From: Dipteris shenzhenensis
Lineage: Eukaryota; Polypodiophyta; Polypodiopsida; Gleicheniales
Direction: 5' to 3' (one strand)
Length of the DNA: 64,000 bases
Assembly: GCA_047967505.1 (NCBI GenBank)
Contig: CM106540.1
Shown: piece after piece, positions 1 to 12,871 of the stretch
How the letters are laid out: every line of letters begins with the position of its first letter
How positions within the stretch are numbered: position 1 is the stretch's first letter
Position numbers and translations under genes: made by a program
Notes under the pieces: model-generated
What the model was told of the DNA's origin: nothing
Databases searched by the model: none
The model's input: only the letters and a program-made list of their open reading frames with translations

Positions 1-1330
1 TCCCCAAGCCTTCAAGTCTTTTACATGTGGTGCTTGGCTCCCTCCTCCCTCCTTACGAAGAGGATGTCAACTTAAAAAACGTCCCTTTTCTGAAGTCATT
101 ATGCCAAATGAAAATGTGAATGGATAAATAAGTTGCACTATGGAAAAATATGGATGAGGAATTAGAGGAAGGAAAAAATGAAAATAAAGAGTTAAAAATA
201 GAGGAAGAAAATTTAAATTTGTATATTTGTGTAGGATTATATGCATTGTCTTGGTAGCTTATATTGCTCACTTGCAAGGCCCCCTCATGAGGAGAAGCCA
301 TGAGCATCTTATTGCAAGAAGAGATAAAGATGCACTATGTTGTCGCCAATGTCCTAGATGGGATTGCTTATAGAGGACAACATATGGTTATCCAAATCAT
401 CCTTGGGCATTGGATGGATGTGGAATCAGATGCAAAAGTTGCATCATGTGGCACTTTGGGTCAAGCCAAGACAAGTTTTTTAAGGTAGTCTGTATAGGTT
501 AGGGTTGCACCCTAATGTCAATATCGTTCTTAGGTAGGCTCTCTCCTCCACATCCACGCGGCGAGAACATGCTTGTGTGCACATTGCATACGTGTTGAAG
601 TTGAAATAGGGCATCGTGGGCCTATGTCCAATCGATGGACATTAGGCCTACCTTAGGGATATTTTCGTTGATGTGTTATTATGTTCTTTTTTGAGGTAGG
701 CACCTTGGGATGGAACCCTTTTTGTATTAGTTGTGAGGGCTATTTCAGACTTCCTTTTAAAGTAGCATGTATTGAAGGTGTTGTAGTGAAGCTATCGAAA
801 AGGATCTTGCTTAATTCATGGGTTGCGGATAGACATTTAGTGGTACATGCACAATTTTCACCATCAAGGGTATGATATTGATAAGGATTATGGAAAAGCT
901 AAGTAAGAAAATCTTTGCTTCCAAAGCTTGGGCCAAACTCTTGCCTCAACTCCTACTTAGCCCCTCTCATACTCCTCCCTTCTCTCCTACTCCTGGCCAG
1001 GGCTAAACTCCATGGCCCAGCCCAGGGGTTAGGTGACATGTCTCACCATGGAGCTTTTGAGAAGATGATCTTAGTCAGAATGAACATTAGTACGTCCCTT
1101 TCTGGCCATCATTGTTTTTTCACAGACAAAGAAATGACCATATGTTTTTGGGATTTGCTCAGATCACTTTGAAGTAAAAAGCAATATTATTCCTCAGAAA
1201 TAATTTACCAATTTGTCTTCTGAGTAAAAGATAGACATTTGTTGTCGGTGTGTGTCGCAAGAAGGGGGGGCCCTACAGATTGTCTTTTTTTTCCTATGCT
1301 ACAACAATAGAATCACCTCTGCCTAACACT
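1..1330. other. no gene recognised
   Basis: I see no coding pattern, RNA gene or repeat family here. The short open frames start and stop at random and do not resemble known proteins. Confidence 0.5.
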
Positions 1331-1567
1331 ATGCAAAATGAAGTCATACTTCTTCTCCAGCAGCAGCTCATTCTCCTTCTCAAGAAGGAAAACAATGAGC
1401 TGAAGCACATATTTTGAAAACTAAAAAAAAGAGAGAACGTTGTTGAGCTCAAACTAAATAAGCCAACTCCCCACTCAATTTTAGATTATAAGTTAGTCTC
1501 TATTCAAATGGAAGAGATGAATAAGAAGCTTAAGCAACAGATTCAAAGAAGCCCAAACGAGAAGTGA
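1331..1567 (+). pseudogene. relic of a coiled-coil coding segment
   Basis: Reading from the ATG, one frame gives 78 residues rich in Leu, Lys, Glu and Gln, broken once by TGA at 1415-1417 and closed by TGA at 1565-1567. The first part contains LLLLKKENNELKHIF and the second MEEMNKKLKQQIQ, both with the spacing and composition of coiled coils. Downstream sequence to about 1970 keeps a similar flavour but is broken in every frame. No family is recognised; it could be the remains of a host coiled-coil gene or of a retroelement structural protein. It is too short and too generic to assign. Confidence 0.3.
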
Positions 1568-4500
1568 AGAGCTCCTTAGATGCATAGCTACAGAAGGAAG
1601 TAAATGAATAAGGTGAAAAGCAACTCAACTGGATTGAAGGACTACTAGACAATCTGGGATGTAACAAAAAAATCTTGGGAAGAGACTACTAGACAACTGG
1701 AATGCAGCTATAAAAAACTTAGCAAAGCTTTACTAGGCATTAAGATTTGTCAGGAAAGAGCTCATGGAATTCTTGCTTTCAAAATTAGTTTGAAGGAGTG
1801 CAGATTCTATAGATAATCTAGCAAGTTGAAAGGACTACATGTGTGGATTGCAGAAGAACTCACAAAAAATCATCCAAAGAACAAAACCTCAGAGATTGCA
1901 AAGATGAAGGCGGCGAGATGGCAAGGCTTTGATCAAGGATTTTTAAAAAGAACCAACAAACCCTCTGTCGATCAATGATGTATGATCTCTATTTATTTTC
2001 TTTTATTCTTAGTCTTTTGGTCTATCAACTATATTGGTTGAACTAGCTCTAATTAGAACTTAAGGTGGTTATGATATGTCTTTAAAGGCATAATATAAAA
2101 ACTTTTTCGGCCCAAATGAAAATCGTTGCTTTAAATGTCTGACAAAGACCAACTGCCCAAAAGATTAAAAGACAAGAGATAAGATCGAAATAAAACTCAA
2201 CAAAGCAAGTGTTGGATCTAAATCCATCAAGCTCAAGCAAATAACGTCGGAACCTTGTAGTCAACGTCCTCTGGTTTTGCTTGAAGCACTGCAATACCCT
2301 CCAGCAATTGTTCTTGAAGTCTTTGTGCTTCCTCCGGCTCCCTTTCATTTGAGAGCTTTTTTATTAAATTTTATGTGCAGCAATTGGTACAACGCAATTT
2401 GGGTCTTTGCCTTCTTTAGGCCTTCAAAAACAATTCATCTAATACACTCCCTTGCTCAGTCGACTTGCCTCCAGATTCTTCTTCAGAGGTCTCTTCGGAC
2501 TTGCTATCCGATGTGAGACTATGTCGCCTTGTCAAACTTTGTAACTTCCTTCATTAATGCCATCATTGGTTGCCAAACAAGGCTGGGCTTTTCTTTTACC
2601 TAGAGTTTCTGAACTTCTCGCAGCACGCCCAGTCGCACTCGCTCTTGATCATTCCATCGGATTCATTTGTCTTGCTTGATTGGTTTTCCTGGAGGCTTCT
2701 CTCAACGCCCACGCCCCATTCGCACTCGCTCTACATCCTTCCATCGGTTTCGTTTGTCTTGCTTGACTAATTTTCCTGGAGTCTTCTCTCTGACTGGGTC
2801 CTTTGATCGAGTAACTACTAAAATACCAACTTTCTCTGCGTCTTTCTGCACATTTTCAATTGTAGCACATCTGGAGCAGTCGAAATGCTCATGCGGATCT
2901 TGTGTTGATCATATGCATTACCATCTTTCTGAGTGTTGATCAGATGGATTACCATCTGGCTCCCAAATGCTCTTGACAATTCCTATATTATTATCGTGTT
3001 GGTTGCTATAACTATAGCAGTTGGCCTTGGCCCTACTGATTGTTTCCAATCAAACTAGCGGCCGATCTTGGCTCTGCTGATTGTTTCCAAATCAGACAAT
3101 AGATAGACTCTCTAGATGGTGCCTCACCCACAGTAAAAAATTCGGTCCGTCCCTGTGTCTGTTTATCCCTGAGAAATAATTAGAGTCTTTGGAATTCTTC
3201 CCATGTCCACTTCTACCCTAGTTCCAGTCCCTTTGCTGATTCCAGTTTGTCTATTCCTTTGTTGTTGTTGTTGTGCAACTTTTGATGCATTTGCACCAAT
3301 GGCGACTTGATTCGCTGCTGTAGTCGGAGTCCTCTGCACTGATTGTCCTGATTCGTAAGTGCATTGGGGTTATACCAGCATACCTCAGTTGCATGGTTCT
3401 TTTAACAAATATCGGACTGCCAACAAGTAAATCAAACACCAGCACAAAGCCCGTGTAAATCGAACACTACCAGTTATGGCGGTATACCTACAGGTAGTGA
3501 GCCTAAAGTGCAAGTTTACTTGGAACCCGTCGGTAAAAGATATACCATTTTGTGCACAAAAGAATCTAACATATCTGGTGAGGACCACTTAATGCATTAT
3601 GTAAGGGGCACCATTGGAAATGGAATTGTGTTGTTAAGTAACTTTAATTAACTAAATAAATTATGTTAAGTTTACCAACATAACATAATCGTAGGTGGGT
3701 CAAGGCCCTAAGCTTGAAAAGAGTTGCAATCACAAAAATTACCCCTCTTAGTAACTCAGAACATGCCATCAAATGCTTCTAAATCATTGTATCTCATTTG
3801 ATGATTTCTAACTTCTAGTTAGGGAAATTATCCAAGTCACTAAAGAAGTCTAGCTGATAAGAGCTTGTTAGTTAATTGAGACTATGCCACAAATATATTT
3901 TACACTAATGGTCCTTATCTTGTTTCATGTATGCGACTCTTAGCTAGAAAGAAAGCATGAGTTGTCAATTTTTTTTTGGAGTCTCGTGGGTATAGTTGTT
4001 GTGCCATACGTTGTGGAGATGTTGATTGAGACCATGCCACAAATGGATTTTACATCACTACAAAGGCGACTATTAGTCAAAAAGCAAGATTGAATTATGT
4101 CAAAAAAAATATGGGCCTCTTGTGTATAGTGTACCATACATTCCACTTCATTTGTCATGCAAGCACTTTAAATCACGCTATGGTTAGCTCTATAAGAACA
4201 TAGCATTTAAAATTTTGAGGAATTGAAATATTCTTTTTAACAGCCTTATATAATCTCTTCTCATATGTATTTTTAGAGTGTACATTAGCCAAATAATGTC
4301 CCTTAACTCTATTGGAATTTTAGTTAGCATTTCTAGGAGTTTTTGGCTTTGAATGTAAGAATTGTCCATTCATTTAGCATCAGTCTCCTTGATTTAGTGA
4401 AATTTATAATAGAGGGAATGGCTTTGTATGGATAAAAGTTTCACTAGAAGCTATTGAAATCAAGAGAGCATAGAACTTTCTTTCTTGAATTGGAAAGAAA

Positions 4501-5797
4501 GCCAGAATAACCAAATCTTTTGTTTACTTTCATTTAGTGTAACAATCTTTGCTGCAACATAATCTTGTTTACAACTCAACTAGTTCTAAGTTGTGCATTG
4601 TGTTCACATTCGTATTTTGTAGCCATTTTGAACAATTATGCCTTGTTATAGTATACAAATGGTTAGTAACATATCTACTTACTAACTGATTCTTAGTTTC
4701 CCAAAAATGTAAATTTTGCTTTTAAAGAGTGTACATAGTCTTTGAGCCAAATTGATTTGACATTGATACACAATATGCCACAAATTTGTTATGATTTTAC
4801 TTAATAAATGAAGGTTGTCTTTGTACAATGACATTCTATTCGGACACGGTGGCAGATACCCTTGAAATCGGTAATAAAATTTGGTGCTCTATTGCAATTG
4901 GTATAAAGGCCCCTCTTAGGCGAAACAGATGGATTCACAATAGTTGTATGTTTGTTATAATACAAATGTTAAAATCTCAGTGATTTGCTCTAAAAGGTAA
5001 TATATAAATGATTGTTTCCATTTTAAAAAATAATTAGTTTTGTATCAAAAGGTAATTTGAAAGTTGGTTCTTTCCCTAGCTATATCTTCCTTTGGTGGGT
5101 TGTAAGTTGTGACTTTTACATACGGCTCCTTGATTAGCATTAGGGAGTCCATGCCTTTGTTAATGACTAGGTAGTTTAGTATCTATTGAAAAGGAGAAGC
5201 TTGCATATATCATCCTTTGTCCATGGCCAGTCTTCCTAGCCACAGGGTGCTTTCACACCTCCTCTCACCAAGGGACTTGAGTTTGCTTCTTGTAGGCAAG
5301 GCTCATCCCATCTTATATGGCAAGGCATATGAGCTAGTTGCCCTCTCCCCACCTATTAATATATGGTTGCTTATGTCCTTTTTTATCTTAATCTCTACTT
5401 AGCATATGAGTTAAAGAACCAGATTACTTGCAAAGTATTCTTCATTGAGATCATTATATGTTCTTTCCATTGGAGGGCTCATCCTTGAGCCAAGGTCGAT
5501 AGGTTACCATCAAGGTTGCATAAGATGGCTGGAGTTTCCATGGTGTATGGTAAGTGGGTAGTGTCATTAGTAGGCAGTTATGATGTCTTTCTTTTTCTCA
5601 AATGGGTGTCATTGGTAGGCAGTTATGTTCCCATTGATGTCTTTCTTTTTCTAAAACTGATATCTTTACGTATCATTTCTTTATTTCTTTCAACCAGCTT
5701 CTTTACCAAAGATATGCCACCTCCATTACAAAAGGATTGATGCACTCTTGATCATTCTTACATGATGTTTTATAGACCCATTTGCTACTTTGTGGTG
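1568..5797. other. non-coding, small local duplications
   Basis: No gene is recognised. The sequence holds a diverged tandem duplication of 87-bp period at about 2630-2790 (TCGCACTCGCTC and TTGTCTTGCTTGA occur in both units). A second duplication of about 150 bp lies at 3870-4160 (the phrase GAGACTATGCCACAAAT and its variant). A short repeated phrase, CTGATTGTTTCCAA, lies near 3030-3100. The rest is AT-rich without visible structure. Confidence 0.45.

Positions 5798-5853
<56 letters not shown>
5798..5853. repeat. compound microsatellite (CT)n(AC)n
   Basis: About 11 CT dinucleotides pass directly into about 17 AC dinucleotides without interruption. The sequence is visible directly. Confidence 0.97.
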
Positions 5854-5854
<1 letters not shown>

Positions 5855-6445
5855 GCTTTGAGCTTATTAGCCACTTTAGAATTTATTGTTTATCCCCTAG
5901 TCATTATGTTTTCATACCAGTGTGGTTAATTACTTACCCAAATACAAGCTTTCGAAAGAACTCTACAGGTTACTCATGTATTGGTTTATTATCGAGAGTC
6001 GCTCTATCATGATGATTTAATATGGCACATAATATTGAATTTCAAAAATTTTCACGCAGAGACTTTCATTCCGCTTACATCAATCAAATCATAAACGCAC
6101 AAAAGAACACGAAGCCCGCCGTTGCGTTGTATTCAGTACTGCATCTATTCGTGAGGTGAGGACTTCTGCGTCTTCAAAGACAATCCCGTGAACAACAGGC
6201 AACGAGGCAAAGTAATTCGAGCTCCAGATAGGCACCAGGTCTAGAAGTCTGAAGAGACTGGTTTTCGAGTGTAGGCTACAAATGTACAAACTTACGCTTC
6301 TTTTTCAGAGAGGGGACTTTCCACGTTCCTGATTTATGCCCACTTCGTAAAAGACAAACAGCAGGACTCCCCAACAAAATGAGCAAACAATAAATAAAGT
6401 GTTGTTCGAACCATTTATATTACTACTGGCATTGTGAAGTCAAGC
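5854..6445. other. no gene recognised
   Basis: This is the 5' flank of the tRNA gene. No pol II gene or repeat is visible. Plant tRNA genes are transcribed from internal A and B boxes, so nothing more is required here. Confidence 0.4.
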
Positions 6446-6519
6446 GGCCCATTAGCTCAGTTGGTTAGAGCGTCGTGCTAATAACGCGAAGGTCGCAGGT
6501 TCGAAACCTGCATGGGCCA
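6446..6519 (+). tRNA. tRNA-Ile (anticodon AAT)
   Basis: The 74-nt gene folds as a complete cloverleaf. The acceptor stem GGCCCAT pairs perfectly with ATGGGCC (6512-6518), followed by discriminator A at 6519. The D stem is GCTC/GAGC with a GGTTAG loop. The anticodon stem TCGTG/CGCGA has one T-G wobble, and its loop CTAATAA places anticodon AAT at 6480-6482. The T stem GCAGG/CCTGC carries a TTCGAAA loop. There is no intron, and CCA is not encoded, as expected for a eukaryotic nuclear gene. The internal A box (TAGCTCAGTTGG) and B box (GGTTCGAAACC) are intact, and a pol III T-run (GTTTTTG) follows at 6521-6527. This looks like a functional isoleucine tRNA that reads AUU and AUC codons after A34-to-inosine editing. 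Confidence 0.97.
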
Positions 6520-6548
6520 TGTTTTTGAAGTCGTTTCCTCCATTACTC

Positions 6549-7127
6549 TCTATTGACATTTGGGTTTGCTCTTCTTTTATGCAAGTTCTGTTGGCAGCCA
6601 TGCAACAAATGGCCTCGGAGCTAGTGTTTGTGTTCATGTGCATGTGTTTCAATGCTATCTTCCATAATTTAATGGCATGATTTGCTTTGTTGTATGGGGG
6701 CATATGCATGACAATGTGGAACTACAAAAGGCCAAAATGAACAATAGGATATGAATTCCCTTCAATCCATCTCTTCATTTCTAAACTTTGTAAAGAGCCT
6801 TAGAGAACGCCTTGGCCTTTATTTACCACTAGTTCTACTCTCTAGTGACATTTGGGTTTGCTCTTCTTTTATGCAAGTTCTGTTGGCAGCCATACAACAA
6901 ATGGCCTCGGAGCTAGTGTTTGTGTTCATGTGCATGTGTTTCAATGCTATCTTCCATAATTTAATGGCATGATTTGCTTTGTTGTATGGGGGCATATGCA
7001 TGACAATGTGGAACTACAAAAGGCCAAAATGAACAATAGGATATGAATTCCCTTCAATCCATCTCTTCATTTCTAAACTTTGTAAAGAGCCTTAGAGAAC
7101 GGCTTGGCCTTTATTTACCACTAGTTT
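6549..7127. repeat. 292-bp direct tandem duplication
   Basis: A unit that begins near TGACATTTGGGTTTGCTC runs to 6840 and is repeated from 6841 at about 97% identity. Both copies contain GTTCTGTTGGCAGCCAT and end at CCACTAGTT. The first unit starts only 30 bp after the tRNA gene, and the second runs directly into the 255-bp array. The open frames inside it have no recognisable product. Confidence 0.93.
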
Positions 7128-7130
7128 TGT

Positions 7131-7955
7131 ACCCGTGCTCAAAGCACAGGCATTAAATGCGTAAGAAATTTAGGTTGTTGCATGCCAAATGGAGGGCCTC
7201 AGCTTGTAGGGAAGAGTGGTGCCATTGTTCTCCACATGGCACCCTTCTTTATTGGAAATACGAGTAGCATGACCCGTCTACGACGGGTTAGAGACCCGCT
7301 CCACTTAGTCTACTCAAACTTGGGGAAGAGTGGTGCCATTGTTCTCCACATGGCACCCTTCTCTATTAGAAATATGAGTAGCATGACCCGTGCTCAAAGC
7401 ACGGGCATTAAATGCGCAAGAAATTTAGGTTGTTGCATGCCAAATGGAGGGCCTCAGCTTGTAGGGAAGAGTGGTGCCATTGTTCTCCACATGGCACCCT
7501 TCTTTATTGGAAATACGAGTAGCATGACCCGTCTACGACGGGTTAGAGACCTGCTCCACTTAGTCTACTCAAACTTGGGGAAGAGTGGTGCCATTGTTCT
7601 CCACATGGCACCCTTCTCTATTAGAAATATGAGTAGCGTGACCCGTGCTCAAAGCACGGGCATTAAATGCGCAAGAAATTTAGGTTGTTGCATGCCAAAT
7701 GGAGGGCCTCAGCTTGTAGGGAAGAGTGGTGCCATTGTTCTCCACATGGCACCCTTCTCTATTGGAAATACGAGTAGCATGACTCGTCTAGGACAGGTTA
7801 GAGACCCGCTCTGCTTGGTCTACTCAAACTTGGGGAAGAGTGGTGCCATTGTTCTCCACATGGCACCCTTCTCTATTAGAAATACGAGTAGCATGACCCG
7901 TCTACGACGGGTTAAAGACCCGCTCCACTTGGTCTACTCAAACTTGGGATCATAG
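7131..7955. repeat. 255-bp tandem array (about 3.2 units) of hairpin modules
   Basis: Units start at 7131, 7386 and 7641 with ACCCGTGCTCAAAGCAC, and a partial fourth begins at 7896, giving an exact 255-bp period. Each unit holds two copies of a module (GGGAAGAGTGGTGCCATTG to GAGTAGCATG). The modules are separated alternately by two different hairpins: CCCGTGCTCAAAGCACGGG, and ACCCGTCTACGACGGGT. Because 255 is a multiple of three, one frame stays open for 257 codons (7182-7955); this is a by-product of the period, not a gene. Confidence 0.95.
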
Positions 7956-10900
7956 GTTCCCTTTAATTTCAATGAATTATTTATAAATCTCAAACTTTGA
8001 GAAATTTTAAGAAATTTTCAAATTGAATTTAGATTAAGAGTGTTTAGTTAGGGAAAATAAATTTTCTACCTCTCTCTCTCTCTTTCTCTAACCTTTTCCA
8101 ACGATTTGTATTAGATTATAGATGAAAAGGAGAAGTTAAGCAAAGTACCTTGTGTCACATTGAGCTGATGAAACGACAAACTTGAGAGGAGGTTTTGAAA
8201 TCATAAAATAATCAATATTTACTTGCTCTTTCTCATGCTACAATCCTCTTAATCATGAGTAAAGAGCACTTCAATAGCTCTTGAGAAAGTATCACATTCG
8301 GACTTATGCCTCCTTGTGCACTCTCCTTGCTTTATACCTCCCTGCTCCTTTATACAATCATCTTTGAGCTGCTCCTTGCAAACTTTTTACTGGTGGATAG
8401 CCCCCCTCATAAAAAAAGATGATGAACAATCCTAATGGTAAGATAAAAACATTAGATTCTATGTCATACCTGAGATTTAGGACAACAAACCCACCTATTC
8501 GGCTACTTATCTGTGAACTCTTGGAAGTTCCTATCCATCTTCCTTTACCACCCTTGATAATGTGGTATCATCAAACATAAGTAGATATCATGTGTGAAGC
8601 TTGTCGTAGTGTGCACTATAGCTTGTTTTATGTTGCCAAAACAAATGATCACCCTTTATCTCAATTCAAGAGATGCGACGTGTTGTCACATCTCCTCTCC
8701 AACTATATAGCTCACTTGCCTCCTCTTCACAATTCCCTTTTCACGGTGAACTCCTCAAAGAAGAGTTCGGTTACCAATGTCGTCTCATAGTGGCTCATGT
8801 TTTCGATCTAATTTGGAATCGCCTCTTTCAAGTGCACAAATTTCTTCAATAGTCCCCTCCCACGATCTTTTCTATAGCACAACACAAAAAAAGCCGACTC
8901 TTATAATGCTAAGGATCAAGCCTCCACCCTATCCGCCTCTCTACCATGGACATTATCAATCGCATTATCGACCACTAAAGATTCAAAGTCTTTATAGTAG
9001 GTAGCCTAGAGAGAATTTTTTCTTCTTTTGCGTTCATCCCTTACTTTTGCATCATGTAATGGCACGTAGAGACAATTTACACGAAAACAAAAGTGAGTGA
9101 AAATCGATCAACATAGCAACATCCCTCATCTTTTGAGAAAGCAAACAGAAGTAGTATTTTGATTTATTAATCTTCAGAGCAAAATGATATAGAAATAGAT
9201 ACGAAGATTAATCCCCCAATAGTAGACAGAAACTGTAGCTACCACCCAACAATACTGCCCTTTCTCTTATTTTAGTAGAGGACTATATAGTATGCAACTT
9301 CAATCACATAAATGGTGTCTAGGTCATAAGGCCTACTATGGACTAAGGAGCTTATTTTTTAGTAGATTCGTAAGGGGATTGGTTAGACAGAGGGTCTATC
9401 TGAGGCCTCAAAAAGACAGGAGGATCCATCACTTTCTCTCAACATTTCATCACACAAAATGAAGGAAAGGCTTCATCTAATCTTCTATCACATAGCAACA
9501 CACCGAGAGAGCCTCCCTAAAGTGCTCCCTCAATCGAAGTGGCAAAAGGCTTAATTACTCCACCCTTAATAAACATAATGGGAGGGCTATTTCTTGTAAA
9601 ACATTTGACATCATGGAACACATCTGGCTCAACAGCCCGTTCCTTTAGTTGGGCTTCTTCTCTAGAAACAAAGATTATTTACAAACTTAAGGGTCAGACC
9701 AATCTATTTGATAAGAAGTTCTCATACTTTCAAAGTATATAGTCTCAAAATTGAAGGATCTATCAATTCATAGGACCTCGTGATCTCAAAGTATTAAAAC
9801 TCAGGATCAAATAATTTTCTAAAGTAATACTTTATACAATAGTAAATGATAGAGCAAAGGAATGTAGTAAGGAGGGTTATGAAGCGCCTCTTCCTTGTGA
9901 AATCCAAGGATTGTTAGTGCTCCCCACTAAGTCTTCTCCTCAAAACCATCATTGAATATGAGACAGTCATGATGCTTAGATGCTAGCATCACACAGATGT
10001 GTAAGGACTGTATGAAGCCATACTTTATGCTATGAGAGTTAGGAAACTCTTTGATTTTGTCTTATAGCCATTGCCATCAAGAGGGCGGCGGTAACATTGG
10101 TGTTGCGATGTCAGCTATGTGCGCCATCGAGATCTAATGCCCTTATCCAAGACGACTTTCCCTACTAGGACGAGGCTACTATGATCAATTAAAACCAACC
10201 ACTCATAATGCATTTGGATTGGGAGACCCAATCTATGCAACCAATGGCTTCTTAGAACATCATCTATTGAGGTTGCAATCGTGAGGATGCATTCCTTACC
10301 TAGTGATGCCTTAATCGCCTCTACGAACTGTTAATACGCACGTTAATGATGGCATATGCCGGACGGTGAAAGCTGTAAGAGTCTTGGAGAACTCAAAGCA
10401 TATAGCATCCTACTACAATATCTCATGTAGTACTAGCTCCGGTGAACCCATCTTGGTTGCTGGTATGACCAGAAAATCACCTACACCATTGCCAAAGATT
10501 TCAAAATCCATGATTTCTTTAAGTCTAACGTGTAACGAAAGGAGAGGTACTTGAAGGAGAGGCACGCAAAGGAAGGAGAGGAAGGACGGAGAAAGTGCCA
10601 CATGGGATATCCCTTTGACCACCACATATCACCTTTGAAATAAGGAAGTATATAGATAGATATAGATATAGAAGATACAGATAGAGATGTTATTACATTG
10701 GAATAGTACCTATAAAAAGAGCATTCCAAAGATAGATCAAATTCCTTATTGCATTGACATTGCTTGGTCCAACAATTCTTGCACCTATCTACATTGCTTC
10801 ATACCCTTCTACCTATACAGCCTAATAATGTATGCTCAATTTTCTTGTAGTCTAGTCATGACGTGTTTAACTCTACATGCATGAGTGAACACCCACCCAA

Positions 10901-12820
10901 TAATGTATGCTCACTTTCACATCTTTAAGAGGAACAAATCTGTCTCTTGGCTTATCACAGTGGCTTATCACAGTCTAGTCCAACAAAGTGATTTTCAAGG
11001 TCATCAAAAGCCCAAAATCTCAAGCTCTTATCTCACCTGATTTGCATTATTCAATATGCTATTTGTAATTTGGCTCGTTGGCCAAAATGCATAGCAAAGT
11101 TCTTGTTAACTCATAATAGGATTCTAAAGCAAAATATGAGGACGTTGTCTATAGTAGGTACCTACATCTTGTAAGCTCCTTTCTTCTAATGTTATCATTA
11201 TGGAACACGCAATATCATATTTGTTTGTAATCCCTTTCACCTACATGTGGTAATACAATGCATCTGTATGTAACAAAGCTGAGAATAGTTTGTGCAATTT
11301 TGGTTTTTCCTTATAGAGAGCATGTCGTACATGTGCAAGTGGATGTTTGGTTTAATTAGGACCATTTTTCTAGAATTATAATATGAAATTCCCATACACT
11401 AACTAACCATGCCCATGATTCAACATCCATGACAATGACATAGGCAATTTCATGATACAATGCAAAGATTTTGGTAAGGGTTCGAAACTTGGAATGCATA
11501 TCTCCAATGGTCCATCTTATACACAAACTTTGGGTTGGGTCTAGCTCTCAAGATAGGTTCCGTGCATAATACAAAATTCTTAAAGACATTTGTAAACTAT
11601 CTGCCCTTAATTTTAGTAGCAATTAGCTACTCACTATAACTATGAACCTTGTTTCATCTTCATTGTAGTACATGTGTCACACTTGGAGAAGGTGCTCGTT
11701 TTCAATAGATTGACTTACTTAAAGACAAGTTTGACATGATCTTTTATTTTAGCCCTTCTAATGAGCATTTACTTCTTGTTATATGTCAACTTATGTATAT
11801 AAATTTGACATGATCTTTTATTTTAGCCCTTCTAATGAGCATTTACTTCTTGTTATATGTTAACTTATGTATACATATAAGAGATGACCATTTGAGTGTC
11901 CTTTTCTCCATGCACCAATGTGTGCGTGGCATCTTCTCTACATCATTTTCTACAAACATTTGAATTATTGCTTTTCCCATTACCAACTACCTCATAGGGG
12001 GTTTATCAACATATCCCTATCCCCATGCATACCTTTATGTGCATCAAGATTGTGTTGCTATTTGTGGCTATAGAGGGTTGCCTTTGGAATACCATGTATC
12101 TTATAGCATGCACTATGACAATTATGCCTCCAAGAGGGAACTAACTATATTTTCTCATTTTGTTGTTCCATCAAGCTCTTTTCATAAATATGGTAAACTG
12201 CATCCTCAAGGTTGCTTTTGTAAGATCTTTGTGCAATTTTCTAGTTGAAATTTTGTGTACAATATTAAGAGCACATTTACTCTCAAACTATATTTTTGTT
12301 TGGTTTAGGACTCTTAAACATATATTAGTCAACATGTAAGTTCTTTTCTTAATAGGAACTTCACTTGTTGCTATCCCATCAATGACATATTCAAAGTCTA
12401 TAGACTCTAAGCTATAACCTAAAGTGTCAAATTGTGCATTGAGCTCCAATAGCATAATCTCATTTAGAAATATAAGCAATTAAATTGGGCACTTGACCAA
12501 CCTTACTCCAAGTTCGTCTTGATCATCAGGGTTTAGTCTCAAGTGTAGTTTGAAACATTTTTCTAGATACAACTACTCCACTAGAGGATCAGCTAATCTC
12601 TCACAAGTAATTGGCTCATAAGGGTGCACAAGTAATACATGACCCTCTCCCTCAATTGCTTTCATATTTTCTAACCACATCAAAACTTTTCTTACAACCC
12701 AGTCCTCTCTATATTATACCTTCTTGCTCTCCAAGAAGTTGTATGTGGATTTCCTTTCCATCAATGTTGCATAATAAAATGAACACTTTGAAATTAATTC
12801 CACCATTACAATGTAGCTCA

Positions 12821-12822
<2 letters not shown>
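7956..12822. other. non-coding, minor repeats
   Basis: No gene is recognised. A near-perfect 74-bp tandem duplication lies at 11730-11878 (TTTGACATGATCTTTTATT in both copies). GTGGCTTATCACA is doubled near 10960. A short TAGATA-type simple repeat lies at 10648-10690. The other open frames are short and show no protein-like features. Confidence 0.45.

Positions 12823-12867
<45 letters not shown>
12823..12867. repeat. (CT)n microsatellite
   Basis: An uninterrupted run of about 22 CT dinucleotides. Confidence 0.97.

Positions 12868-12871
<4 letters not shown>

Noticed and set aside
6446-6840. tRNA-derived SINE
   Set aside because: The tRNA is intact with full stems and a terminator, and the second 292-bp unit has no tRNA part.
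7182-7955. 257-codon open frame
   Set aside because: It is open only because the 255-bp tandem unit is a multiple of three and happens to lack stops in one frame. The product is a repeat of the same 85 residues and has no known domain.
7131-7955. CRISPR-like array
   Set aside because: The units are 255 bp and nearly identical throughout, with no unique spacers, and the window is a plant nuclear genome.
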